DNA of 18,406 nt from the NCBI GenBank assembly GCA_002591625.1, contig PCDB01000037.1, positions 1 to 18,406 of the forward strand. The letters are read 5' to 3'. Below, in pieces: positions 1-7,797 of this stretch (position 1 is its first letter; each line of letters opens with the position of its first letter). The position numbers were made by a program, and so were the translations under genes. This DNA comes from Porticoccaceae bacterium. Its GTDB lineage: Bacteria; Pseudomonadota; Gammaproteobacteria; Pseudomonadales; Porticoccaceae. The notes beneath the pieces are model-generated. The model was not told where the DNA came from and did not search any database. It saw nothing but the letters and a program-made list of their open reading frames with translations.

Positions 1-342
<342 letters not shown>

Positions 343-422
343 TTAACACAAGCGAGCGTTGGACAGATTGTGCAATTGCTTCGACCTAAAAGATAAATAG
401 GATTCAACAACTGCTTTATAAT

Positions 423-488
423 TTTGCGAGGTTTAACCTTGGTGACTGACCATCGTGGGTCAGCCGAAAGAGGGTTTAACCTCGCAAA
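423..488 (+). other. Long inverted repeat in the 23S-5S spacer (probable pre-5S processing stem)
   Basis: The arms 423-438 and 473-488 are complementary at 15 of 16 positions (one T-T mismatch, 434 against 477). Inside lies a second hairpin, CTGACC (446-451) with GGTCAG (458-463). The whole rod ends about 6 nt before the 5S gene. Such double-stranded rods in rRNA precursors are typically cut by RNase III or used in 5S maturation; that role is inferred here. No tRNA gene is present in the 152-nt spacer. Confidence 0.75.
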
Positions 489-494
489 CCAGTT

Positions 495-612
495 TGCCTG
501 GCGACCATAGAGATTCAGAACCACCTGATTCCATCCCGAACTCAGTAGTGAAATGTTTCATCGCCGATGGTAGTGTGGGGTTTCCCCATGTGAGAGTAGG
601 TCATCGCCAGGT
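495..612 (+). rRNA. rrf: 5S ribosomal RNA
   Basis: The gene begins TTGCCTGGCGACCATAG and ends ATCGCCAGGT, and these two ends pair to form helix I. The conserved internal stretches CCCGAACTCAG and GCCGATGGTAGTGTGGGG are present, as in E. coli 5S. The length of about 118 nt is normal for a bacterial 5S. It is the last RNA of the rrn operon and is followed within about 10 nt by a rho-independent terminator. The exact ends are by analogy and may shift by 1-3 nt. Confidence 0.96.
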
Positions 613-621
613 TTCCATGAT

Positions 622-652
622 AAAAGCCGCTAGTTATATGCGGCTTTTTTTT
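622..652 (+). terminator. Rho-independent terminator of the rRNA operon
   Basis: AAAGCCGC (623-630) pairs perfectly with GCGGCTTT (640-647) across a 9-nt loop, and an uninterrupted T run covers 645-652. It lies directly after 5S and about 80 nt before the birA start, so it should end rrn transcription. Confidence 0.93.
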
Positions 653-730
653 GAGTAGAATTGTTCTAAGATCAAGAAGCATGACCGCCATGAGTATTAT
701 CGTGCACAAAAAAATTAGGTACGTCAGAGC

Positions 731-1612
731 ATGGTATCGTCCCCTCTAGGGAAGAGTCGTAAGTTGAACATTACAAAAAAACACGGCGATGGTTACAAAT
801 TAGCTAATAACCCAGAATTACTGTCGGTTAGTGGCATTAATGCGTCTCTGGATGCAAAAGCTGCAGCTTGTATAGGGCATTTAGCATTGCTTGGTACTAT
901 TGATTCCACGAATAGTTTCGTGAAGCGCTTTTCAGAAGAACACGGGCAAACCCAAATAGTAGCATTGGCAGAGAGACAAACTGCAGGGCGTGGCCGTCAC
1001 GGCAGAAAGTGGCTTAGTTCATTTGCTGGCGGCATTAACCTATCGATTCTTTGGGAATTTGAGATGGGGGCGAGTTTTCTAGAGGGCATGAGTCTAGCCG
1101 CGGGAGTGGCCGTGCGGCGTGCTCTAACGCAAATGGGGGTGCCCGGGGTGCAACTCAAATGGCCCAATGATCTGTTCCTGTCGGAAAAAAAAGTAGGCGG
1201 TATCTTGTTAGAGGTTCTGGGCGATCCATCAGGGCCATGCTCAGTTATCGTCGGTGTTGGTATCAATCACTGTATCTCTGATGCGGTAGGGGACAACATC
1301 GATCAGCCTTTCACGGACATCTTGTCTGAAGTCCCCGGTTACGTTTCAAGAAACGCTCTTTGCGCGGCCTTAATTTCGCAATTAATAGAATTACTTGATA
1401 GTTATGAGTCCACGGGATTTATAGATTACCGAGATGAATGGCAGAAATATGATATCACCCTAGGAAAAAAGTGTACTATTCAGACGGGCAAAAAATCTAT
1501 AACAGGAATGGCGATGGGTATTGATTCGAATGGTGCCATCATCCTTCGAACTGAGGATGGTCAAGAGATACGATTTGCGGGAGGCAATCTAAGCCTGAGG
1601 CTTGCCCAATGA
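731..1612 (+). CDS. birA: Biotin-[acetyl-CoA-carboxylase] ligase, lacking the N-terminal winged-helix domain
   Basis: BirA activates biotin with ATP to biotinyl-5'-AMP and transfers it to the lysine of acetyl-CoA carboxylase biotin carrier protein in the cytoplasm. The catalytic domain is complete: the biotin/adenylate loop GRGRHGRKW (about residues 87-95), KWPND (about 143), the KKVGGILLE strand and GVGINH, followed by the small SH3-like C-terminal domain. At 293 residues it is shorter than E. coli BirA (321), and the shortfall is all at the N-terminus: GDGYKL near residue 20 aligns with GKGYSL of the E. coli wing, so most of the helix-turn-helix domain is missing. An in-frame TAG at 716-718 rules out an upstream extension, and no good SD precedes the ATG. 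The start overlaps a short out-of-frame reading (681-749) that resembles part of the lost domain. It should still be a ligase but probably not a bio-operon repressor. Its stop overlaps coaX by 4 bp. Confidence 0.92.
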   Translation: MVSSPLGKSRKLNITKKHGDGYKLANNPELLSVSGINASLDAKAAACIGHLALLGTIDSTNSFVKRFSEEHGQTQIVALAERQTAGRGRHGRKWLSSFAGGINLSILWEFEMGASFLEGMSLAAGVAVRRALTQMGVPGVQLKWPNDLFLSEKKVGGILLEVLGDPSGPCSVIVGVGINHCISDAVGDNIDQPFTDILSEVPGYVSRNALCAALISQLIELLDSYESTGFIDYRDEWQKYDITLGKKCTIQTGKKSITGMAMGIDSNGAIILRTEDGQEIRFAGGNLSLRLAQ

Positions 1613-2346
1613 TACTTGAGGTCGATATTGGCAATACGCGCACAAAGTGGCGAATAAAAGACCGTGAAAAAGTTCTGTGCCGCGGTGTACAAGCGACCGA
1701 AAGCATAATTAGCGACTTCAAAATAGAGAGGAAATTTGAGGATGGCCTCACAACTGCAGCAATAAGCAGTGTGATTAATACTCAGATTAGGGACCGTTTT
1801 ATTAGTAAATTAAGGGCTCGTTATAAAATTCAATCGAAAATAGCGGTTGTGTCGGAACGGGTGGGTCTGGTTGAGTGCGGATATAGAAGGGTAAGCGAGC
1901 TAGGAGTTGATCGTTGGCTTGCGATACTGGCGGGCTTTCATCGGGGAGCTGGTCCTACGGTGGTGATAGACGCCGGCAGCGCACTAACTGTAGATTTTGT
2001 CGATGATTCAGGCAAACATAGGGGTGGCTATATAGCGCCTGGTATCTCCACGATGCGGGATTCGCTGCTTAAAAGTACTGAGGGTATATCCTCTTATGCT
2101 ACCGCCATTGGTGACCCAAGAGTGCCGGGATTAGACACAGGTGAAGCAGTATCAAAAGGTTGCTTTCTCAGTGCCGCGTGTTTGATAAAATACTTGACCA
2201 AAGATCAAGCTCCGAATTTGCTATTGACTGGAGGAGACGCCCAATTGCTTTTGCAATATTTCACTGAGGCCCCAGTTTATGTTGAAGATTTGGTGTTGGA
2301 GGGCCTCTCTGTCAATGGTGTTCAATTTGAAACGCTATCAACTTAA
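1609..2346 (+). CDS. coaX: Type III pantothenate kinase
   Basis: CoaX phosphorylates pantothenate, the first committed step of coenzyme A synthesis. It belongs to the ASKHA (acetate and sugar kinase/Hsc70/actin) fold. Visible motifs are the N-terminal phosphate loop DIGNTRTKW (residues 6-14), GVDRWLAILAG (about 99-109), the second phosphate motif IDAGSALTVD (about 120-129), GGYIAPG, LTGGDA near the C-terminus and a final LEGL. The length of 245 residues is normal for the gammaproteobacterial form. It starts inside the birA stop (ATGA overlap), so the two are translationally coupled. The birA-coaX pair is common in gammaproteobacteria that lack the CoaA-type kinase; E. coli has coaA at the equivalent place. 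The second phosphate motif has Ser-Ala where Thr-Ala is more usual, a mild variation. Confidence 0.94.
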   Translation: MILEVDIGNTRTKWRIKDREKVLCRGVQATESIISDFKIERKFEDGLTTAAISSVINTQIRDRFISKLRARYKIQSKIAVVSERVGLVECGYRRVSELGVDRWLAILAGFHRGAGPTVVIDAGSALTVDFVDDSGKHRGGYIAPGISTMRDSLLKSTEGISSYATAIGDPRVPGLDTGEAVSKGCFLSAACLIKYLTKDQAPNLLLTGGDAQLLLQYFTEAPVYVEDLVLEGLSVNGVQFETLST

Positions 2347-2379
2347 CCACATGAGTATGAAACTTTATGACGACCAAAG

Positions 2380-2408
2380 TTGCACATGATGACTTCTTTT
2401 AATACACT
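2380..2408 (+). promoter_or_regulatory. Candidate promoter for tRNA-Thr(UGU)
   Basis: TTGCAC (2380-2385) and TACACT (2403-2408) are separated by 17 nt and followed by a C-rich discriminator, which places the start a few nt before the tRNA. Matches to consensus are partial, so this is an inference from spacing and position. Confidence 0.4.
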
Positions 2409-2429
2409 CACCAGCCCACAAATAGCTTG

Positions 2430-2505
2430 GCTGGCGTAGCTCAGTTGGTAGAGCAGCTGACTTGTAATCAGCCGGTCGGGGGTTCGACTCCTCTCGCCAG
2501 CTCCA
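2430..2505 (+). tRNA. tRNA-Thr, anticodon TGT
   Basis: A 76-nt cloverleaf. Acceptor GCTGGCG pairs with CGCCAGC (2495-2501), the D-arm is GCTC/GAGC, the anticodon stem is GCTGA/TCAGC with loop CTTGTAA (anticodon 2463-2465), and the T-arm carries GTTCGACTC. The CCA end is encoded (2503-2505). It reads ACA codons (and possibly ACG). It is separated by 234 nt from the next tRNA, so it may be its own transcription unit. Confidence 0.97.
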
Positions 2506-2698
2506 ACTCTTTGTGATAGTTTGGCGCATTACTACCTTCAAAACTTTTGTTCTGTTTACTGGTGTAGTAGTGGCAAGTTTTCAGAGTGCTTGTCTACCCA
2601 ATAAAAAGACCAAAACATATTTCTTAAGACCCATTTATTGTCAATGATGATTTGATCGAATTATAAGGACTCTTATGCTTTGTAAGTTAATTAAAAAG

Positions 2699-2727
2699 TT
2701 GACAAATCGGGTGTGCTTCTGGACAAT
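2699..2727 (+). promoter_or_regulatory. Strong sigma70-type promoter for tRNA-Tyr-Gly-Thr-tuf
   Basis: A perfect -35 TTGACA (2699-2704) is followed, after 17 nt, by GACAAT (2722-2727, 4 of 6 consensus positions) and a discriminator containing CGCCG. The predicted start (about 2734-2736) is a few nt ahead of the mature tRNA-Tyr. It is well placed to transcribe the three tRNAs and tuf as one unit. Confidence 0.78.
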
Positions 2728-2739
2728 ACTTCGCCGTTT

Positions 2740-2823
2740 GGAGGGGTTCCCGAGCGGTCAAAGGGATCAGACTGTAAATCTGACGCGAAAGCTTCGGTGG
2801 TTCGAATCCACCTCCCTCCACCA
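2740..2823 (+). tRNA. tRNA-Tyr, anticodon GTA
   Basis: An 84-nt class II tRNA with a long variable arm. Acceptor GGAGGGG pairs with TCCCTCC (2813-2819), with one G-T wobble. The anticodon arm TCAGA/TCTGA holds loop CTGTAAA (anticodon 2774-2776), the variable arm is around CGCGAAAGCTTCG, and the T-loop is GGTTCGAATCC. CCA is encoded at 2821-2823. Confidence 0.97.
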
Positions 2824-2935
2824 GCAAGTTGGGCTAAAGTGGATTTCTGCGGCGAACTGCTGCTAGTGTTGCAGCCAAAAAGTGTGCTGGGATTGGTTTT
2901 AAGTTTGGTCTGTTCGCTTTAGGGATTCTGGTTAG

Positions 2936-3009
<74 letters not shown>

Positions 3010-3023
3010 AGTTAGAGGTAGGT

Positions 3024-3099
<76 letters not shown>

Positions 3100-3170
3100 T
3101 GTTTCAGATGAGATGAGTTAGCTGAGCCGTTAAAAGAAGTGGTGGTACTGTGTCAGGATTTTATGTTTTT

Positions 3171-3193
3171 AATGAGTAATAAATAAACTCATT
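3171..3193 (+). other. Hairpin in the tuf leader
   Basis: AATGAGT (3171-3177) pairs perfectly with ACTCATT (3187-3193) around a 9-nt AT-rich loop. A T run precedes the hairpin rather than following it, and no T run lies downstream on either strand, so it is not a canonical terminator. It may be an RNA-processing site between tRNA-Thr and tuf. Confidence 0.4.
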
Positions 3194-3228
3194 ATGTGAG
3201 AAATTGCGTTTGCTTAGGAGACGTCGAA

Positions 3229-4452
3229 ATGGCAAAAGAAAAATTTGAAAGAAATAAGCCGCATGTCAATGTTGGTACCATTGGTCATGTTGATCATGGT
3301 AAGACCACTTTGACGGCTGCTTTGACGAGGGTTTGTGCTGAGGAATATGGTGGAGAAGTTAAGGCTTTTGACCAGATCGATAATGCTCCTGAAGAAAGGG
3401 AGCGTGGGATAACAATTTCCACGGCGCATGTTGAGTACGATTCTCCGGATCGTCATTATGCCCATGTGGATTGTCCTGGACATGCTGATTATGTGAAAAA
3501 TATGATTACCGGTGCGGCGCAGATGGACGGTGCAATTTTGGTATGTGGTGCCACTGATGGTCCTATGCCTCAAACGCGCGAGCACATACTTTTGGCGAGA
3601 CAAGTTGGTGTTCCCTATGTGATAGTTTTTTTGAACAAGGCCGACTTGTTAGCTGATGATTGCGGTGGTGTGGGCTCGGAAGAATATGATGAAATGGTTG
3701 AATTAGTTGAGATGGAACTACGTGAATTACTTGACCTTTATGACTTTCCAGGTGATGACACGCCTATTATTATTGGATCTGCGTTGATGGCATTAGAAGG
3801 CAAGGACGATGACGGATTAGGCACATCCTCGATAACTAAGTTGGTTGAAACGCTTGATAGTTATATACCAGAACCAGAGCGTGCGATTGATCAGCCATTT
3901 TTGATGCCAATAGAGGATGTTTTCTCTATTGCGGGCCGAGGCACTGTGGTTACGGGTCGTGTTGAGCGTGGGATTGTCAAGGTTGGAGAAGAGATTGAAG
4001 TAGTTGGGATAAATGAGACTAGTAAGACTACATGCACGGGTGTGGAGATGTTTCGTAAGCTCTTAGATGAGGGCCGGGCAGGAGAGAATGTTGGAGTGTT
4101 ATTGCGCGGGACGAAACGTGATGAAGTAGAACGTGGCCAGGTTCTGGCCCAGCCCAATTCGATAACACCGCATACGTCCTTTGAAGCTGAGGTATATGTT
4201 TTGTCAAAGGATGAGGGTGGTCGTCATACGCCCTTCTTTAAAGGGTATCGTCCACAATTTTATTTTCGGACCACAGACGTCACTGGTGCAGTTGAATTGC
4301 CAGATGGCGTGGAAATGGTGATGCCTGGTGATAATATACAGATGGCTGTGACGTTGATTGCACCAATTGCGATGGAAGATGGATTAAGATTTGCAATACG
4401 CGAAGGTGGGCGAACAGTGGGTGCTGGCGTTGTATCGAAAATTGTAGAGTAA
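3229..4452 (+). CDS. tuf: Elongation factor Tu
   Basis: EF-Tu is the GTPase that delivers aminoacyl-tRNA to the ribosomal A site. The 407-residue protein is complete: G1 GHVDHGKT (about 19-26), G2 ERGITIS, G3 DCPGHADY, G4 NKAD (136-139), G5 SAL, then beta-barrel domains II ([13 protein letters not shown]) and III ([24 protein letters not shown]), ending [18 protein letters not shown]. coli EF-Tu has 394 residues. About ten of the extra ones sit just after NKAD (about 140-158), in a loop with [12 protein letters not shown]; from memory similar 407-residue forms occur in some marine gammaproteobacteria. The ATG at 3229 is chosen because AGGAG (3216-3220) lies 8 nt upstream and the product then begins MAKEKFER. 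Upstream tRNAs are the tufB context, whereas downstream rpsJ is the tufA context; see the findings. No promoter is seen between tRNA-Thr and tuf. Confidence 0.98.
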   Translation: MAKEKFERNKPHVNVGTIGHVDHGKTTLTAALTRVCAEEYGGEVKAFDQIDNAPEERERGITISTAHVEYDSPDRHYAHVDCPGHADYVKNMITGAAQMDGAILVCGATDGPMPQTREHILLARQVGVPYVIVFLNKADLLADDCGGVGSEEYDEMVELVEMELRELLDLYDFPGDDTPIIIGSALMALEGKDDDGLGTSSITKLVETLDSYIPEPERAIDQPFLMPIEDVFSIAGRGTVVTGRVERGIVKVGEEIEVVGINETSKTTCTGVEMFRKLLDEGRAGENVGVLLRGTKRDEVERGQVLAQPNSITPHTSFEAEVYVLSKDEGGRHTPFFKGYRPQFYFRTTDVTGAVELPDGVEMVMPGDNIQMAVTLIAPIAMEDGLRFAIREGGRTVGAGVVSKIVE

Positions 4453-4552
4453 TTTCTGCGAGGAGATCTAAAGCAAAATTTGATCGATTATTGCGGGTTA
4501 ACCATATTTGAATAGACAGCCAAGATCAAACTAGCGTCAGGTCACAAATAAC

Positions 4553-4581
4553 TTGACTCTTTTGAAGAGCGGAACTAGAAT
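4553..4581 (+). promoter_or_regulatory. S10 operon promoter
   Basis: TTGACT (4553-4558), a 17-nt spacer and TAGAAT (4576-4581) make a near-consensus sigma70 promoter (5/6 and 5/6). The discriminator TCGGCC is GC-rich, a property that in stable-RNA and ribosomal-protein promoters goes with stringent (ppGpp/DksA) control. The start should be near 4588-4591, giving a leader of about 75 nt before rpsJ. The leader contains a small hairpin TCGC-CTTG-GCGA (4621-4632). No intrinsic terminator is seen between tuf and this promoter. Confidence 0.82.
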
Positions 4582-4662
4582 TCGGCCTCCGTTTTTGACG
4601 CATATATTTCAAAATCGGGGTCGCCTTGGCGAAGAGAATATTAAAAAATAAGGCTTGTAAAA

Positions 4663-4974
4663 GTGCAAAACCAAAGTATAAGAATTCGCTTGAAGGCATT
4701 CGACCATAAGTTGATAGACACTTCGACTCAAGAAATAGTTGAAACAGCTCGGAGAACAGGCGCCCAGATACGTGGACCGATTCCGTTGCCAACTAGACGG
4801 GAGAAATTTACAGTGCTCATATCGCCCCACGTGAACAAGGATGCCCGCGACCAGTATGAAATAAGAACGCATAAAAGGCTTCTTGATATTGTTAGTCCAA
4901 CTGAAAAGACAGTGGATGCGTTAATGAAGTTAAATTTGGCCGCTGGCGTTGAAGTTCAGATCAGCCTTAGTTAA
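4663..4974 (+). CDS. rpsJ: 30S ribosomal protein S10
   Basis: S10 (NusE) is a 30S head protein and also joins NusB in transcription antitermination. The 103-residue product has the family's usual length and near-universal stretches: [14 protein letters not shown] at the start, [34 protein letters not shown], and [10 protein letters not shown] at the end. Translation starts at a GTG (4663) with only a weak AAGG about 9 nt upstream; the alignment to E. coli S10 at residue 1 supports this start. It is the first gene of the ribosomal protein run and is followed by an unusually long 98-nt gap before rplC. Confidence 0.97.
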   Translation: MQNQSIRIRLKAFDHKLIDTSTQEIVETARRTGAQIRGPIPLPTRREKFTVLISPHVNKDARDQYEIRTHKRLLDIVSPTEKTVDALMKLNLAAGVEVQISLS

Positions 4975-4983
4975 TAAGCATCC

Positions 4984-5011
4984 TTGCTGTAGAGGGTGGG
5001 TTTTTTATAAT
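4984..5011 (+). promoter_or_regulatory. Candidate internal promoter ahead of rplC
   Basis: A perfect TATAAT -10 (5006-5011) is preceded, 16 nt away, by TTGCTG (4984-4989), which keeps the TTG of the -35 consensus. The start would be near 5018, exactly at the beginning of the structured rplC leader. The match and position are seen; activity is inferred. Confidence 0.5.
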
Positions 5012-5017
5012 GTAACG

Positions 5018-5072
5018 TTCTGAAATGAGCGGCCATAGCGGGTGAAAGCCCCTTGCATTTGAGAGGTTTAAA
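5018..5072 (+). promoter_or_regulatory. Structured rplC leader that can mask the SD
   Basis: AAATG (5023-5027) pairs with CATTT (5056-5060). After one G-G mismatch the helix continues with TTCT (5018-5021) against AGAG (5062-5065), which is the SD of rplC (AGAGG, 6 nt before the ATG). Inside is a GGGT-GAAA-GCCC hairpin (5040-5051) with a GNRA loop, preceded by GCGGCCATAGCGGG, which looks like the 5' region of many 5S rRNAs. This resembles an autogenous ribosomal-protein leader. No known family was confirmed, and the ligand (L3, L4 or another protein) is unknown. Confidence 0.5.
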
Positions 5073-5708
5073 ATGAGCGTAGGTCTAGTAGGCCGCAAGT
5101 GCGGGATGACGAGAGTTTTCACTGAAGAAGGGCGATCAGTCCCGGTAACAGTGGTTGAAGTTACGCCCAACCGAATAACCAAAATTAAGACTAACGATCG
5201 AGATGGGTACTCAGGTATTCAAGTTACTGTGGGTTCCAAAAAAGCGACTAGACTTTCCAAACCTGAGGCAGGTCAATTTCAGAAGGCCGGAGTTGAAGTC
5301 GGGCGCGGATTTTGGGAATTTAAGACTGACTCTTCGGAAGAACTTTTTGAGGTGGGTAAAGCTCTTACTCTGGATAGATTTCAGGAAGGCCAGTTAGTCG
5401 ATGTATCGGGTACTTCAAAAGGAAAAGGATTTCAAGGAGGCGTCAAGAGGTGGAATTTTCGCATGCAGGATGCGACCCATGGAAATTCACTTTCGCATCG
5501 TGCGCCAGGCTCGATTGGTCAAAATCAAACTCCTGGTAAGGTTTTTAAAGGAAAAAAAATGGCAGGGCACATGGGATCTGAAAAAGTCACCACCCAGAAC
5601 CTGCAGATAGTCAAAGTTGATCAAGCCAGGCAACTGATCCTGATAAAGGGGGCCGTTCCGGGGGCGCCAGGTGGCGACTTAGTTATAACTCCGGCAGTAA
5701 AAAGGTAA
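5073..5708 (+). CDS. rplC: 50S ribosomal protein L3
   Basis: L3 is an early assembly protein binding 23S domain VI near the peptidyl transferase centre. The 211 residues match the family. The start [16 protein letters not shown] is typical of this family, and the central extension (about 125-165) has [25 protein letters not shown] and [23 protein letters not shown]. In E. coli a glutamine in this GQNQTPG region is methylated by PrmB, and the site is conserved here. The SD AGAGG is 6 nt from the ATG. The 98-nt gap upstream carries a candidate promoter and leader. Confidence 0.97.
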   Translation: MSVGLVGRKCGMTRVFTEEGRSVPVTVVEVTPNRITKIKTNDRDGYSGIQVTVGSKKATRLSKPEAGQFQKAGVEVGRGFWEFKTDSSEELFEVGKALTLDRFQEGQLVDVSGTSKGKGFQGGVKRWNFRMQDATHGNSLSHRAPGSIGQNQTPGKVFKGKKMAGHMGSEKVTTQNLQIVKVDQARQLILIKGAVPGAPGGDLVITPAVKR

Positions 5709-5718
5709 AAGGACTATT

Positions 5719-6333
5719 ATGGAGCTTGCTGTACTTTCACCGAACGGCGATAAAGATACTATGGCTGTGTCTGAAGCTACGTTTGGAAAAGAGTTTAATC
5801 AAGAGCTAGTGCATCAAGCAGTGGTGGCCTTTTTAGCAGGTGCACGGCAAGGAACTCGAGCGCAAAAGAATCGGTCTGCAGTATCAGGAGGAGGTAGAAA
5901 ACCGTATCGGCAGAAAGGCACTGGTCGAGCTCGCGCCGGGACTATCCGTAGCCCGATATGGCGGTCTGGAGGGGTAACTTTTGCCGCCAAACCTCAAGAC
6001 CATAGCAAGAAGCTTAACAGAAAGATGTACCGGTCAGCGATGCGTTCAATTCTATCGGAACTAGCGCGTCAAAACCGATTGATTGTCGTAGAAGAGTTTT
6101 CTCTTGATGTTCCGAAGACAAAAATTTTAGTTGGAAAGCTGTCCGATTTGACCTTGCGCGAGGTGCTAATTTTAACCGAAAATACCGATGAGAATCTGCG
6201 ATTGGCTGCCCGCAATCTATATCGAGTCGAAGCCTGTGATGTTAGAAACTTAGATCCAGTTAAATTGATAAAATTCGAAAAAGTTCTAATCACTGTTTCA
6301 GCGGTTAAAAAATTGGAAGAGATGCTGAAATGA
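5719..6333 (+). CDS. rplD: 50S ribosomal protein L4
   Basis: L4 binds 23S domain I and lines the exit tunnel; in E. coli it also represses its own operon through the S10 leader. The 204-residue protein carries the extended-loop signature typical of L4: [21 protein letters not shown] then [21 protein letters not shown] (about 44-85), followed by the [16 protein letters not shown] helix. AAGGA (5709-5713) is the SD, 5 nt from the ATG. It ends by overlapping rplW (ATGA), implying coupled translation. It is the obvious candidate regulator for one of the leaders upstream. Confidence 0.97.
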   Translation: MELAVLSPNGDKDTMAVSEATFGKEFNQELVHQAVVAFLAGARQGTRAQKNRSAVSGGGRKPYRQKGTGRARAGTIRSPIWRSGGVTFAAKPQDHSKKLNRKMYRSAMRSILSELARQNRLIVVEEFSLDVPKTKILVGKLSDLTLREVLILTENTDENLRLAARNLYRVEACDVRNLDPVKLIKFEKVLITVSAVKKLEEMLK

Positions 6334-6626
6334 AAGCAGAGCGTATCTACAAGGTAATTTTAGAGCCGCACGTCACCGAAAAAGCAGCCATGCCGACTGG
6401 TGATGAGAACCTCGTGGTATTTAAAGTAGCTAATGATGCTAAGAAACGAGAAATTAAAATAGCGGTAGAAAAATTGTTCAAGGTGGTTGTGGAAAACGTC
6501 AGAGTGGCTGTTGTTAAAGGTAAGACCAGACGTACAAGAAATGGCGTTGGAAGACGCAGCGATTGGAAAAAAGCATACGTCAGGTTGGCTGCTGGAAATG
6601 ACATTGATTTTTCGGTGATGGAGTAA
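6330..6626 (+). CDS. rplW: 50S ribosomal protein L23
   Basis: L23 sits at the tunnel exit and is the docking site for trigger factor and SRP. The 98-residue length is usual. The N-terminus [17 protein letters not shown] and the [18 protein letters not shown] loop (here [19 protein letters not shown], about 53-71) identify it. Its ATG overlaps the rplD stop by 4 bp, and rplB follows after 7 nt. Confidence 0.96.
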   Translation: MKAERIYKVILEPHVTEKAAMPTGDENLVVFKVANDAKKREIKIAVEKLFKVVVENVRVAVVKGKTRRTRNGVGRRSDWKKAYVRLAAGNDIDFSVME

Positions 6627-6633
6627 ATTAAGG

Positions 6634-7455
6634 ATGCCGGTTGTCAAAAGAAAACCAACGTCTCCAGGTCGCAGATTTGTAATTAGTGTTGTGAATCCTG
6701 AGCTCCATAAGGGAAAGGGTTTCTCCCCTTTGTTAGCGCCAAAAAAACGGACGGGGGGGCGCAACTCTAGTGGACGTATCACTACTAGGCACATTGGTGG
6801 TGGTCATAAGCAGCAGTACAGGATCATTGACTTTAAGAGAAACAAAGATGATATTCCCGCCAAAGTTGAACGGTTAGAGTATGATCCAAACCGCAGTGCA
6901 AATATAGCTTTGCTATGTTATCTGGATGGTGAGCGCAGGTACATTATTGCTCCAAAAGGATTGTCTGCTGGGGATACTGTTGTTTCAGGAGTTAACTCTG
7001 CAATTAAGATCGGTAATACCTTGCCAATCAGCAAGATTCCGCTTGGGTCATTGATACATTGCATTGAGATGAAGCCGGGCAAAGGCGCCCAAATCGCGCG
7101 AAGCGCAGCTTCCTCAGCCCAGTTGGTGGCTAGAGAAGGGAGTTATGCGACATTGCGTTTGCGAAGTGGTGAGATGCGAAAACTGTTATCAGATTGTCGC
7201 GCCACTATAGGAGAAGTGTCAAATAGTGAGCATAGTTTGCGTTCGTTGGGAAAGGCAGGAGCAGCTAGATGGCGAGGGGTCAGACCAACGGTACGTGGAG
7301 TGGCTATGAATCCCGTAGACCATCCTCACGGCGGTGGCGAAGGGCGGACCTCTGGTGGTCGTCATCCTGTATCGCCTTGGGGTATGCCCACAAAAGGATA
7401 TAAAACGCGTAAAAATAAGCGCACAGATAAGTATATCGTTCGTCGAAGAAGGTAG
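6634..7455 (+). CDS. rplB: 50S ribosomal protein L2
   Basis: L2 is one of the most conserved 50S proteins and is needed for subunit association and peptidyl transfer. The 273 residues equal the E. coli length. Landmarks are [12 protein letters not shown] at the start, [20 protein letters not shown] (about 41-60), [12 protein letters not shown], and the catalytic-site loop [14 protein letters not shown] (about 225-238) with its conserved histidine. The basic tail ends KYIVRRRR. The nearest good SD is GGAG (6620-6623), inside the rplW stop region, 10 nt from the ATG. Confidence 0.98.
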   Translation: MPVVKRKPTSPGRRFVISVVNPELHKGKGFSPLLAPKKRTGGRNSSGRITTRHIGGGHKQQYRIIDFKRNKDDIPAKVERLEYDPNRSANIALLCYLDGERRYIIAPKGLSAGDTVVSGVNSAIKIGNTLPISKIPLGSLIHCIEMKPGKGAQIARSAASSAQLVAREGSYATLRLRSGEMRKLLSDCRATIGEVSNSEHSLRSLGKAGAARWRGVRPTVRGVAMNPVDHPHGGGEGRTSGGRHPVSPWGMPTKGYKTRKNKRTDKYIVRRRR

Positions 7456-7489
7456 TTGATTTGATGATGACAGAAAAGGGGATTATAAA

Positions 7490-7765
7490 GTGCCGCGATC
7501 ATTAAAAAAAGGCCCATTTGTAGACCACCACTTAATGAAGAAAGTGGAGGTGGCAGCGGAAGCTCGAGATAGGCGGCCGATAAAAACATGGTCAAGACGG
7601 TCTATGATCCTGCCTGAGATGGTCGGTCTTACTATTGCAATCCACAATGGGCGCCAACATATTCCGGTATTGATTAGTGAAGAAATGGTGGGGCACAAGT
7701 TAGGAGAATTTTCACCAACACGAACTTATCGCGGCCACGCAGCGGATAAAAAGTCAACGCGTTAA
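7490..7765 (+). CDS. rpsS: 30S ribosomal protein S19
   Basis: S19 forms the head bridge with S13 near the A-site tRNA. The 91-residue product has the family hallmarks [49 protein letters not shown] and [15 protein letters not shown]. It starts with GTG (7490), preceded by AAAAGGGGA (7474-7482); beginning there matches E. coli S19 exactly at residue 1. Confidence 0.97.
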   Translation: MPRSLKKGPFVDHHLMKKVEVAAEARDRRPIKTWSRRSMILPEMVGLTIAIHNGRQHIPVLISEEMVGHKLGEFSPTRTYRGHAADKKSTR

Positions 7766-7797
7766 ATTTGCGCTACGTTTAAATTAGAGAGGCACAC

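Noticed and set aside
455..658. Reading frame across the 5S gene
   Set aside because: It is entirely inside the spacer, 5S rRNA and terminator, which account for the sequence.
2675..2922. Two short overlapping + strand reading frames around tRNA-Tyr
   Set aside because: They run through the promoter and the tRNA-Tyr gene, show no SD or recognisable protein, and are explained by chance.
3171..3193. Leader hairpin of tuf as an intrinsic terminator
   Set aside because: No T run follows it on either strand; the T stretch is upstream of the + strand stem. Ending transcription here would also cut off tuf from its only visible promoter.
4453..4552. Possible remnant of secE, fusA or a tRNA between tuf and the S10 promoter
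   Set aside because: Reading this stretch in all frames gave no recognisable protein segment and no cloverleaf.
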